Shown piece by piece: positions 56,501 through 64,000 of a DNA stretch of 64,000 bases. The DNA is from Diphasiastrum complanatum (lineage: Eukaryota > Streptophyta > Lycopodiopsida > Lycopodiales > Lycopodiaceae), in NCBI GenBank assembly GCA_029204225.1, contig CM055097.1:50284997-50348996 (forward strand), in the 5' to 3' direction. Each line of letters starts with the position of its first letter. Position 1 is the first letter of the stretch. A program made the position numbers and the translations under genes. The notes beneath the pieces are model-generated. The model saw nothing but the letters and a program-made list of their open reading frames with translations, was not told where the DNA came from and ran no database searches.

Positions 56501-58296
56501 TCAGATACCTTTGCAATCAACCTGAGCTTAGAGGTCGGAAAGCTCGTTGGGCAGAGTTGATGCAAGAGTTTGACATGTCTATCAGATATAGGCGTGGAAA
56601 ATTCAATACAGTAGCAGATGCCCTTAGCAGAATGCCTATGATAAACGAGCTGAGTTTTACTCAGATTCGTAATGAGTTACTTGAGTCCTTGAGAGGGAAA
56701 TGCCAGCATGATGCATTCTTCTCTATTATCTGGAACTCAGTCCAGAACAGACAGTTACAGACTCCAGAACCAGTTCCCGGGGCTGGTGCCAGTTCATCCA
56801 AGAATACGGCAGCTTCCGTTGAGGATGATGATGAGTCCGAGTATACGTCATCAGATGACGTTGAGGATTCTGAGCCTGTATCACCCAAGCAAACCCCAGT
56901 GGTTGAGGGTCAGTTGACTCAAGGATTCAAATGGAAACAGTATTCCATTCAGGATGAGTACTTGCTCTATAGAGATAGAGTATGTGTCCCCAATTCAGAG
57001 GATTATAGGCAGCAGGTCCTATATGAATGTCATGACAATCCTAGCGCGGGACACCCAGGCATACAGAAGACCTATGAGCTTCTTCGTAGGCAATTTTTCT
57101 GGCCCAGTATGAAAAAGGACGTCCACCAGTATGTAACCAGTTGCCAGAAATGTCAAGTAAATAAAGCAGAGCGTTTAAAGGCAGGAGGGTTGTTGCATCC
57201 CTTAGAAATACCAGCTGGTAAATGGGAGAGTATCTCCATGGATTTTATAGTAGGCCTGCCTAAAACCCAAAAGGGTAATGACGCTATATGGGTCACAGTT
57301 GACCGTCTGACCAAAATGGCTCATTTTATTCCGACCAAAACAACCGTTAGAGCTCCAGAGTTAGCGAGGTTGTTTGTAGACGGGCTATTTAAATTGTACG
57401 GTCTACCTTCCGGCATAGTCAGCGACCGGGACAGTAAGTTTACTGGAAATTTTTGGAAGGCAGTATTCCATCATCTCCATACTAAACTTAATATGAGTAC
57501 CACCGACCGTCCACAGACGGACGGTCAAACAGAAAGGGTAAATCAAGTGCTGGAGGATATGCTTCGTGCATACGTCAGCAAGAGGCAGACTAATTGGGAG
57601 GAGTATCTCTCGATATTAGAGTTTGCTTACAACAGTACCAAACATTCAGCTACGGGATACAGCCCATTTATGCTGATGTACGGTTTTCAGCCACGCTCAC
57701 CCACAGCTGTAGGGTTTAAACAAGAAAAAGTTGAAGCAGCCAGAAACTTTTTAGAAGACCTAAACCAGATGATAGAACATGCTAAGCGTAGCATTAGACA
57801 ATCCCAGGATCGAGCCAGGCATTATGCAGATCCACACAGACGGGATGTGCAGTTCTCCACTGGTGAGAGAGTCTACTTGAGAGTCCCAGTTGACTCTAAA
57901 ACCCTCAAATCAGGAGTGTGTGCTAAGTTGTCTCCAAGGTATTGTGGTCCCTTTACCATCAGTAGGAGACTAGGCGAGGTCACCTATGAACTAGAACTCC
58001 CACACAGCAGTAAGGTTTTTCCAGTTTTTCATGTAAGTCAGTTACGAAAAGCCTTAACCAGATCAGATAATCTGGTAGGGGACAGTGTTCTAGTTCTCCC
58101 ATTGGATCCTCAACAACCTCCACATGAACCAGAGGAAATTCTTGATAGTAGAGAGACGCAGACTCGTCATACTCTATACCGAGAATATCTGGTTAAGTGG
58201 AATGATCAGCCTGTTGAGAATGCCACTTGGGAAAGAGGCAGCGTCCTTCGCAAGATTTTTCCAGACTTTGTCTTAGAGGACCAAGACGGTTCTTAA
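53509..58296 (+). CDS. Gag-Pol polyprotein of chromovirus G, intact
   Basis: 1595 codons, ATG to TAA, no break. Residues about 45-90 form a coiled coil and about 120-290 a Retrotrans_gag capsid domain. The zinc knuckle [14 protein letters not shown] is at 345-358. The protease has DDGATHNF with the catalytic Asp at about 437-438, and GRDWL later. RT shows [21 protein letters not shown] and FLDD at 782-785. RNase H opens [10 protein letters not shown] (Asp 932). The integrase zinc ligands are His1175, His1182, Cys1212 and Cys1215, and the catalytic triad Asp1245, Asp1306 and Glu1342 has the expected 35-residue D-E spacing. A GPY/F module follows (LSPRYCGPF). The chromodomain is at about 1542-1592 ([12 protein letters not shown]) and likely steers insertion to particular chromatin. 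Gag and Pol share one frame, so their ratio must be set without frameshifting. Confidence 0.97.
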   Translation: MTTPQGPDQPQERGFDELETEALAYRKGKEPMEVEEQEQFAEELDELVTKEQFLQLVTEVDELKLALANFKSSVDDSFAELKNLILSSAKGSLPSTSQLSPSPLPSVSGETLRSHPSVFKDLKPPTFNGEEKDRNADILQTFLSKWKNIHALKQTPDHLQAIEASLSLGPMAYKWWLNLQETGQTPRSWKAFEEAFLREFLPENELDRAWEAWERTVMDKSLIQYISQYREAILKIKNMDDYQKIRGFVRGLKDEYKVEVQRNSPTTLEQALRYAQIYDDSVGRKRARQQPLSEQLPQKDFQFKKKFLKRKKEDKFKGEAPQKRPSLIQPLKPDDFEKAKQERLCFVCMGKGHTVRQCPKGPFTKKDKKDKKQVHLVQTVCFPSDSAASEIKVYHEDHEHCCQLTSAMLARPFSFGPHDLVRMHGKVGNQSVRVMVDDGATHNFINHTLVKKLKLPEVPSQHRYIVSLAKGEDKKIWETMVSKLNLGIQGYQDQINFQIMHLDRTDIVLGRDWLYSLGPSLHRNYQENTLSFQYKGREIQLHGEHDVPNSPMVCSSELCQLIGDEDHRVFLCDFQFIPEVSISSSIQQKISKLETLLSKFKDVFPKDLPHGLPPSREVDHVINLVPGTAPVSKPPYRVSRTEDEEITRQLTDYLGKGQIQTSSSPWASPVLLVKKKEGSMRLCVDYRALNKVTIKNKYPMPRADELFDQLDGAKFFSKIDLRSGYHQVRIKSEDVSKTAFRTRHGHYEFKVMPFGLTNAPATFMTLMNSVLRPYLGKFVVVFLDDILIYSKTRKEHLKHLRKVFRLLRKHRLYAKQSKCEFFVEEVAYLGHIISSDGIKMDPNKVKAILSWLRPQNILELQIFLGLAGYYRRFFKEYAQIAVPMTNLLKGKGKEFIWESAQQESFDALKTALATAPVLKVVDPNQSFVVETDASDFAVGAVLTQGGRPVAFESKKLEPAQTRYSAYEKELFSIVHALKTWRHYLYGANFEVLTDHESLRYLCNQPELRGRKARWAELMQEFDMSIRYRRGKFNTVADALSRMPMINELSFTQIRNELLESLRGKCQHDAFFSIIWNSVQNRQLQTPEPVPGAGASSSKNTAASVEDDDESEYTSSDDVEDSEPVSPKQTPVVEGQLTQGFKWKQYSIQDEYLLYRDRVCVPNSEDYRQQVLYECHDNPSAGHPGIQKTYELLRRQFFWPSMKKDVHQYVTSCQKCQVNKAERLKAGGLLHPLEIPAGKWESISMDFIVGLPKTQKGNDAIWVTVDRLTKMAHFIPTKTTVRAPELARLFVDGLFKLYGLPSGIVSDRDSKFTGNFWKAVFHHLHTKLNMSTTDRPQTDGQTERVNQVLEDMLRAYVSKRQTNWEEYLSILEFAYNSTKHSATGYSPFMLMYGFQPRSPTAVGFKQEKVEAARNFLEDLNQMIEHAKRSIRQSQDRARHYADPHRRDVQFSTGERVYLRVPVDSKTLKSGVCAKLSPRYCGPFTISRRLGEVTYELELPHSSKVFPVFHVSQLRKALTRSDNLVGDSVLVLPLDPQQPPHEPEEILDSRETQTRHTLYREYLVKWNDQPVENATWERGSVLRKIFPDFVLEDQDGS

Positions 58297-58307
58297 GGGG
58301 GAGGGAG
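58295..58307 (+). promoter_or_regulatory. Polypurine tract of element G
   Basis: AAGGGGGAGGGAG ends at the first base of the 3' LTR and overlaps the gag-pol stop codon region. Confidence 0.93.
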
Positions 58308-58665
58308 TGTTACGAGCTCGTAACCAGTGCCGAACCCTAGAGAACACAGATAGGTCAGATACCACAGTCAGGGTCGTGTCCAGCGTACATGACCAACAGG
58401 GCAAGACAGTGTGAGTAGTGTGCCCCAGCACGGTCCATAGCCATGGCGGGCCTAACACAGCCTAGGGACCCTGTCAGCAGGATAGGGCCCCCAGTTGGGT
58501 CCCGACGTGCAGTCGGCCACGTCAGTGCCACGTGGCCGACACTTGGCAGTAGCATGCTACCAGTCCTCACACTGGGCTAGGAGGGGCTTACTCTATATCA
58601 GGGAGTAGGCAAGGTTGGGTGGATCAGTTAGTGTTTGCCCTACTGTGGTGTTAGGATCTATTACA
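58308..58665 (+). repeat. 3' LTR of element G
   Basis: Same 358 bp as the 5' LTR except C at 58531. The perfect palindrome at its start lies at 58309-58324 and the 11-bp inverted repeat at 58512-58540 is fully paired. It is followed by GTCTG. Confidence 0.97.
58512..58540. promoter_or_regulatory. Perfect ACGT inverted repeat with G-box in the 3' LTR
   Basis: GTCGGCCACGT, loop CAGTGCC, ACGTGGCCGAC. It contains CACGTG (58529-58534) and CCACGTCA (58518-58525). These are known plant bZIP/bHLH binding cores; a regulatory role in this LTR is inference. Confidence 0.55.
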
Positions 58666-58670
58666 GTCTG
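58666..58670. repeat. Target-site duplication GTCTG, right copy
   Basis: Identical to 52343-52347, directly after the 3' LTR. Confidence 0.95.
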
Positions 58671-59490
58671 TCCCATGGTTAAGCCACAATTTATAGGCCA
58701 TCGGGCCACAAAGGGCAAGAGTACCTTTGACAACTCTCAACTCTTTAAGGGTATTTTTTTAGGATGTGAATGTCCTGCCATTTACTAAGGAAGGTCTATA
58801 AGGTGTCAATGTTACAGTCCTTTTCCTCCCCATTGAAAGGTGGGGGCCCCAAATGTTATTGTACATTTTCCACGACTTCAATTTGTTTCTAATCAAATTC
58901 CATCACGGAATCATGCAGTGACACAACCCTTTGGACTAGCGAAGTTGCCTTCTTTGGTTACTTCTTGGGAAAGTTCTTTAAAGAGTTCTTTACCCTTGTC
59001 TCATCTTGAGATCTAATGACCTACCTAGGAGAATGTCCAAGCGGCTGAATCTCTTAACTCATCAGAGTTAGGCGTATTCACGCCCTAGAAGCTAGTAACA
59101 CTTGCACTAGCATTACAACCTAAAGCAAATTTAAGGCAATCGAAGAGTTCTCCGCCCAACCATATCCTCCCTATGTATAGAAAGAAAACCCATTGAACCC
59201 AGTGTATACAAACCCATTGAACCCAATGTATGCTTATGACATGCATGGTGCCAAGTGTTCTGACACCTCAATCAATTCCATCGGACACCCAACTACTATG
59301 TGCATGTAACTGCCTAACTTGAGGCCTTATCCTCCGTTGGGCCCCGATCCTCAAGTTAGGCCTCTTATTGCTAGTACTTGGGTCTTCATGGGTGTCTACC
59401 CCTAAATTGGGCCCCTCTACACACACATGCCATTAACATTGTCTTGCCTTGTATTGCTCCTAACTCTAGGAATGTCACAGGCTCATAACA
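58671..59490 (-). repeat. Putative minus-strand LTR with polypurine tract
   Basis: On the minus strand AAAGTCCAAAGGGGAG (59491-59506) is followed by TGTTATGAGCCTGTGAC from 59490 down, a convincing polypurine tract and LTR start. A TATA-like TCTATACATAGG lies at about 59170-59182 on the minus strand. The left end is not defined and may lie beyond the insertion of element G. The adjoining 59507-59690 is noncoding. Confidence 0.55.
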
Positions 59491-59690
59491 CTCCCCTTTG
59501 GACTTTAGACCATAAGTAGACGTGATTTTGGGAACTTGGCCAATATTTTGACCACCATATAGGTTTAACTCAAAAGAGGAAGAATCAAGATGAAATTATC
59601 AAACAAAATTGATAACTTTAAAAAAATGAGACATATTCGACCAGCAAGTCACCATTGGGGGGGGGGTCCAATTCTTCTTAAAGGTAAGGA

Positions 59691-60115
59691 GGATGGCGGT
59701 TTTTAAATATGTGGATTTCTACGGGTTAAATAAATTTACTATTAAGAACAGGTATCCATTGCCAAGAATGAATGATTTGGGGGATAAATTGAGTGGAGCT
59801 AAATTCTTCACAAAGATAGATCTCCATACATGATACCATTAACTATGTGTCCGTCCCGATGACATTCAAAAGACTGGTTCTAGATTCCAATTTGGTCATT
59901 CTGAGTTTCTTGTACTTCCATTTGGATTGACCAATGCTCCTACTTTTCAACAATGAATGTACTTTTCAACGATGATGAATGATCTATTTTGTTCATATCT
60001 AGGAAAGTTTGTGGCTGTATTTCTAGATAATATTCTCATGTACAATAGATTACTGAAGGAACATTTGGAGCATCTCTGAGTTGTCTTGAAGATCTAAAGG
60101 CAAGAGAAGCTCTTT
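59691..60115 (+). pseudogene. Ty3 reverse transcriptase fragment
   Basis: [20 protein letters not shown] (about 59735-59790), GAKFFTKIDLH, then after a stop [20 protein letters not shown] (about 59875-59935), a small 22-bp-like duplication around TACTTTTCAACAATGA/TACTTTTCAACGATGA, MMNDLFCSYLGKFVAVFLDNIL (FLDN in place of FLDD, about 60020) and LKEHLEHL. It stops matching at about 60115. It is eroded and the palm motif has lost an Asp. Confidence 0.83.
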
Positions 60116-60359
60116 GTGATCGTGATTTCAAGTTCAGTAGATATTTCTGGTTGGTTGCAGTCCATAAACTTGAGATTTCTTTTTAAGGGAGCAATGGTCA
60201 AACTAGCGTTTGCCTCCCAGAAGTGCAGTAGATAGGGCACAAACAGATCTATTTTCAGTAGCTATTTGGTTGTTATTTGCTCTGGTTCTCAATAAATGTT
60301 AATGCTACAGTTTGGGCTAAATATTGGGCCCTTATCGACGCGCATTTGGACCCCCATTT
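60116..60359. other. Short anonymous stretch after the RT fragment
   Basis: No domain recognised; it leads into the GC-rich block. Confidence 0.45.
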
Positions 60360-60485
60360 TTATCTAGGGGGGGTGCAGGGGGGCAGCGCCCCCCTCTGCT
60401 ACTGTCGCCGGGGGGGTCCAGGGGCGCCGACGACTGCCACCTCGGCCCCCCCATGGCGGGGGATCGGGGGGTAGCACCCCCTGAA
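60360..60485. repeat. GC-rich, C/G-run block with hairpin potential
   Basis: About 125 bp dominated by runs of G and C, e.g. TGCAGGGGGGCAGCGCCCCC near 60374-60393, which can fold on itself, then GGGGGGTCCAGGGGCGCCG. It is strikingly different from the AT-rich flanks. Similar G/C-run words are frequent in plant LTRs, so it may be part of an old LTR whose ends are not visible. Overlapping open frames on both strands here are artefacts of composition. 60486-60764 shows nothing further. Confidence 0.6.
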
Positions 60486-60764
60486 GCAAAAAGCGAGGTA
60501 CAATTGCTCTACAGTTTTCTGTCTCTATCCCACTGGAACCATCTGTTTTCGTAACGAACAGGCTAGAGGTTAGTTTTGAATTTTTATCCTTGACATAACC
60601 CAACATGGATTAATGCACCTAAATTGTACCATCTTGCACCCGAAACAGTCGGGAAACTACACATTAATAATGCTCTTAATTAGAGCTTTCATCTGATACC
60701 CATATTGCCCAAATCTTTTTTTAAAAAAAAACGATTCTGGTTTTTTCCAAATCGCGATTCAGAA

Positions 60765-60860
60765 TTGTAGTGCATCTATGGTTAGAGTACATTCAATGTT
60801 TCATGCGAGTCAGCTTCTTTAGCGCTTGAAAAGTTTTTGGACACCCATCAAAAGCTATTG
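60765..60860 (+). pseudogene. Small Ty3 integrase C-terminal fragment
   Basis: MVRVHSMFHASQLL resembles the [10 protein letters not shown] motif that ends Ty3 integrases. Only about 30 codons are readable. Confidence 0.5.
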
Positions 60861-61039
60861 AGAAATTTCTTGGTGACTGAAGTTCTGGTTGATTGAAGAG
60901 GACATTCTAGTTAGTAGTGATGAATTCTAGTTAGTGGTGATGACGATTTTTGGGAGCAAGCTGATTTGTGAAGGAATGATTTTTCTCATTTCCATTTTGA
61001 GGTCATAATTGACGTTGGGAGCAGGTTGATTAATTAAGA

Positions 61040-61118
61040 AAGAATTTGCCTTCGTGATCAGTCATCACCATAAATCTGGCACCATATAAATAATGCCTCC
61101 AGATTTTTAATGCGTGAA
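61040..61118 (-). pseudogene. Small Ty3 RNase H fragment, inverted against its neighbour
   Basis: The minus strand reads [20 protein letters not shown] then TDHEG, a clear RNase H stretch. Immediately to the right, gag sequence begins on the opposite strand. Confidence 0.78.
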
Positions 61119-61822
61119 TGATTTGCAAGAATTTCAAGGAGTCTTGCTTCGATTCGGTTATCAAATCGATCCCACATTGATTAAGTTACATCTTATTATG
61201 GGACTTCCTAAAGAATATCAGACCAACCACAAAGCCTTGAAGATGCACTTCGCTTTGCAAAGATCTTCACCGATACTGATTCTAGTGTTCGGAAGGAGCA
61301 AGCCATACCCAAGGCTGAATCAAAGGAGAAGAAATTCTTCAAGAAGCGGGGCAAAGATAAGACGTACACCGGTTCCCAAGGCGAGAGTGCATCAACTTGG
61401 ATCGCGCAAGGACCGGCGGTTTGTGTTACTCTTGTATGGAGAAGGGGCACCTTGCGAAAGACTGCCCGAAAAAGCAAAAGAATTCTGGAGTCAACCCAAA
61501 TCTTTTCAGGCACCAGGTAATTCTAGTGTTTCTTTTGTTGATTTATCCTTAACGGATGGCTGGGTTTGTAAAAATTGTATACAGCTGTTTTCTACCCCCA
61601 TGATCTCATTCGGATGAATGGATTTGCGGGACGCAAAGCTGTGAATGTCTTATGTGATGATGGTTCTACTCATAATTTTGTTAATTCAAAATTGGTGCAG
61701 AAACTCCAGGTGGCTACAACACCAAGTAATCACAAGTACGTGGTGAAGATGGTGTCAGGAGAGGATCGGCCAATTTGGGACCAGATTGTTCCTCAGCTAC
61801 CTTTGAAATTCAAGATTGTATG
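61118..61822 (+). pseudogene. Ty3 gag C-terminus, zinc knuckle and protease fragment
   Basis: LIKLHLIMGLPKEYQTN (about 61180-61225) is the end of the gag capsid domain. A basic tail follows, then a knuckle CYSCMEKGHLAKDC at about 61424-61465 in another frame. In the frame 61575-61823 come FYPHDLIRMNGFAG, then CDDGSTHNFVNSKLVQKLQ (retropepsin active site) and MVSGEDRPIWDQ. It matches the layout of element G (knuckle, then DDGATHNF) but is diverged. Frameshifts separate the three parts and the match ends at about 61822. Confidence 0.83.
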
Positions 61823-62459
61823 AATTGCAATCCATAACATTCGTGGACTCAACCGTTTCTAAAGCAAAAAGCATGTAAGGAGAAGAAATATCCACATTTC
61901 CATTCAATTCAATAAATGAGCCATTATGCAAGAACGACAAACTGTGCGCTACATAGTTTTTCTTTAATGACTTATTCCTCTCATAGAACCACTCCTTACC
62001 AAGTATTACATCTCTACTTTATCCAAATTCATAATATGAAAGTCTATCCTTAAAGGCCTAGGAGTCTTGAGAGAGCTCTTCAAGAAAAGCTAAGCCAAAA
62101 GTGAAGCAAGTGAATGAGGGGAGTAAGGCCTTTACCCCCTTGCCCACACCACTTTTCCACCTTCCAGAAGCCATACTAGGTGATGGGCCCCAAGGGCACC
62201 ACCTAGCATGTGCATGGGCCTCTGCCTTATGTGTCAACCCTTATGGGCACCACCCCACCCCCAAGCCACCACTCACCTTAAGGCCACCAAGTCACCAAGT
62301 CACCACCCACCTAAGGCCACCTCACTTACCTAACCCATGGGTCATGCCTATCCCCCATTTACGAGGTCACCTCCTAACCACATAGCCTTATGACCTTAGT
62401 ACCTTACGTTAGACTCCTATGGGCACTCTCCATGTCATAGTACAGGTCTCAGGTACGTA
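61823..62459. other. Noncoding stretch with CCACC-rich part
   Basis: No domain recognised. 62225-62330 is rich in CCACC and CCAAGTCACC repeats. A 94-codon open frame there is compositional. Confidence 0.5.
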
Positions 62460-63015
62460 AGTACAACAGGTATAAGGAGATGGAAGGAGGAGGATTTCCC
62501 TCCTTTGGAGAAATCCTTCTCCAAATTATTTTATGTGTGTGCCAAGAGGGCTTACAAAGGCATGAGGAGGCCTTACAAATACAAAAGGATAGCTATAGTG
62601 AGGAGAGAGGAGTCCCCTCCCTTCAGTACCTGCAAAAAGTAAAGAGGGGAGCTGTATTCTCACCTCCTCTCCCTCTCTTAAAAGACTCAATTTCTTTTAA
62701 TTTCTTAGTCTCAAGCATTAGTTTGGTGTTTTATTAGTTTCTTTAACTTAAAGTTTATGTTAAAAATTCTGGCATAACCTTATAGTCAAGCTTCTGCAAA
62801 GCCAGGTTTGCCATAGGGCCTGGCAAAAAAAAAATTTACGGCTTCCCAAAACTCAAAAACAGTAAAAAAGCCAGAAAACAGCATCTTTTTGATGATTTTT
62901 TAAGTTAAAAAACCGATAGACAGAAAGCCCAAAAAAATCCAGCCCTTAACTAGCACTTAAAGTTTAACCAACCAAAATAGAGTTAGGACGATTTCACTTT
63001 TACACAAAGATCGGT
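62460..63015 (-). other. Leader of a truncated minus-strand LTR element
   Basis: This lies inside the primer site at 63016-63028 on the minus strand, so it is formally the untranslated leader of an element whose coding part is gone. It is noncoding, with an imperfect hairpin around 62482-62522 (GGAGGATTT ... AAATCCTTCTCC). Confidence 0.5.
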
Positions 63016-63028
63016 GGCTCTGATACCA
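63016..63028 (-). promoter_or_regulatory. Primer-binding site of a truncated LTR element (tRNA-iMet)
   Basis: The minus strand reads TGGTATCAGAGCC, directly inside the LTR to its right. Confidence 0.87.
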
Positions 63029-63029
63029 A

Positions 63030-63534
63030 ATTTATAAACCCCCATCGTTGAAGCTGACCCACGTAAGGACACAATGAGGTGACGATGCTCTGTAACCGCC
63101 CATCCATAGAGATACTACCATCTCACCTAAGTGCACTGAAGCTAAAGACCACCATCAAGCATGCTTAGGTCTCCCCCAAGCTGCGACATCCCATACCACC
63201 GCCCCCTACTTCAACCCTCACATACCTCCATCTCATACCAAGATGACATCCTGGCCTAACCACGTGGGAAGAGCTCTTCATTATCCAGGTGAGAATGAAT
63301 GCCTAGCTCATGGAGATCCACCACTATATACATAGTACAAGTGGGGGTCATCTCCACCAGCATGGTCATGTCATAACCATCGACACATGTCGTTTGTGCG
63401 CGTGCGCACTGCCAAGGGTCAATAACTTCGATTACCCCGCGCCAATAGAACATTGCTTTAGACCAGTGCCCTGTCCCGAATAACGAGATCGTCACCTCAG
63501 GTAGGCTGTTACGTTCCCTTATGGGTATGTAACA
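63030..63534 (-). repeat. 5' LTR of a truncated minus-strand element
   Basis: On the minus strand it starts TGTTACATACCCATAAGGG at 63534 and runs about 505 bp to the primer site. The start resembles that of family A LTRs (TGTTACATACC), but the rest does not align by eye. No 3' partner is in the window. Confidence 0.65.
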
Positions 63535-64000
63535 ACCTACCAGAATGTCATTGCCATGCTTAAGTTCCTAGTCCCTTCCCAATGATTGCTAGAGACCAAT
63601 GATCCAATGCAAAAGATTTGGTAGTTCAGGGGTCTACATAAATGGACTAGGCCCTATGTAACATAGAGCTACAATATAAGCCCTAATTACATGTCCCTCA
63701 CTTATTAAGGATGGCAAGTATGGTGGCCACGTCTTTTTCCTTCTTGCAAAGTGGTCTGGTACCAAGTCAGAGAGATAAAACGACAAGCAAATGATGTATT
63801 TGTCAAATTCAAGCTCAATAGGCAAATACAAGAAGAAATCAAGGACCAAGGGAATAACCCTAACCTTAACTAGATTACTTTTGGATTGACACTTGAATAA
63901 GCTAGAATATTCTGAAGATCAAGAATAGGAGTAAGAGTCCTCTTATGTAGTCTGCCAACAGCTTCCCTAACCTTTTTCTGAGTTGTTAAGGGGACAGCTA
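63535..64000. other. Anonymous sequence at the right edge
   Basis: No coding domain on either strand. A 71-codon minus-strand open frame (63634-63849) has no signature. Confidence 0.45.

Larger units (their letters stand above)
52348..58665 (+). mobile_element. Complete young Ty3/gypsy chromovirus G (6318 bp)
   Basis: All parts are present: 5' LTR (52348-52705), tRNA-Met primer site (52707-52720), leader, one uninterrupted gag-pol frame (53509-58296), polypurine tract (58295-58307), 3' LTR (58308-58665), and flanking GTCTG duplications (52343-52347, 58666-58670). The two 358-bp LTRs differ at a single base that I can find (52571 T versus 58531 C). An intact frame and nearly identical LTRs mean a recent insertion and potential autonomy. 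It sits within older, unrelated sequence. Confidence 0.97.

Noticed and set aside
59030-59100. tRNA-like text (CCAAGCGGCTGAATCTCTTAA)
   Set aside because: No acceptor stem or T-loop GGTTCRA could be placed around it.
60277-60606. Overlapping open frames on both strands
   Set aside because: They arise from the GC-rich block, which lacks stop codons in several frames by composition.

Overview
The window looks like a piece of a large, repeat-rich land-plant nuclear genome. It is almost entirely LTR retrotransposons of both superfamilies (Ty1/copia; Ty3/gypsy chromoviruses; non-chromovirus Ty3/gypsy resembling the Athila/Tat group) in every state from fresh to fossil. Primer sites match plant initiator tRNA-Met, and LTRs are nested, tandem, truncated and solo. 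I see no intact host gene, no rRNA or tRNA gene and no CRISPR array. The species cannot be named from the sequence; the repeat density would fit a fern, lycophyte, gymnosperm or large-genome angiosperm.

Layout. 1-3349: minus-strand copia remnant (C1). 3350-13515: minus-strand chromovirus family A as a tandem array of three LTRs (L1 partial, L2, L3) alternating with three internal regions. The middle unit (5563-12428) is the most complete and carries a solo LTR of another family with a perfect 5-bp target duplication (8187-8933). 13516-16548: plus-strand copia remnant (C2). 16691-17477: gag scrap of A and part of an LTR (family LTR1). 17499-20690: minus-strand copia remnant (C3) with its 3' LTR. 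20711-24480: a 1.06-kb LTR (LTR-D) preceded on the minus strand by a decayed coiled-coil reading frame (ORF3-D). 24475-29287: plus-strand Ty3 element E1 with a 25-bp minisatellite behind pol. 31571-40297: plus-strand Ty3 element B (gag-protease-RT-RNase H-integrase) followed by a ~1000-codon extra frame, ORF3-B. 40323-41916: LTR1 copies and a copia scrap. 41917-50455: largely anonymous sequence with microsatellites and one possible exon remnant. 50456-51300: fossil Ty3 fragment. 52348-58665: a structurally complete, very young chromovirus (G) with near-identical LTRs, a 5-bp target duplication and one unbroken 1595-codon gag-pol frame. 58671-64000: a mosaic of old LTR, RT, integrase, gag and leader pieces on both strands.

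The element most likely to be active is G: its reading frame holds gag, protease, reverse transcriptase, RNase H, integrase and chromodomain without a break. Family A has lost integrase-core and protease/RT segments, so its recent copies would have depended on helper proteins. The most unusual observation is ORF3. Two diverged copies on opposite strands (37279-40297 plus and 22010-24480 minus) share a coiled coil followed by a conserved C-terminal block that I do not recognise. They look like a retroelement-borne accessory protein outside the usual gag-pol set.
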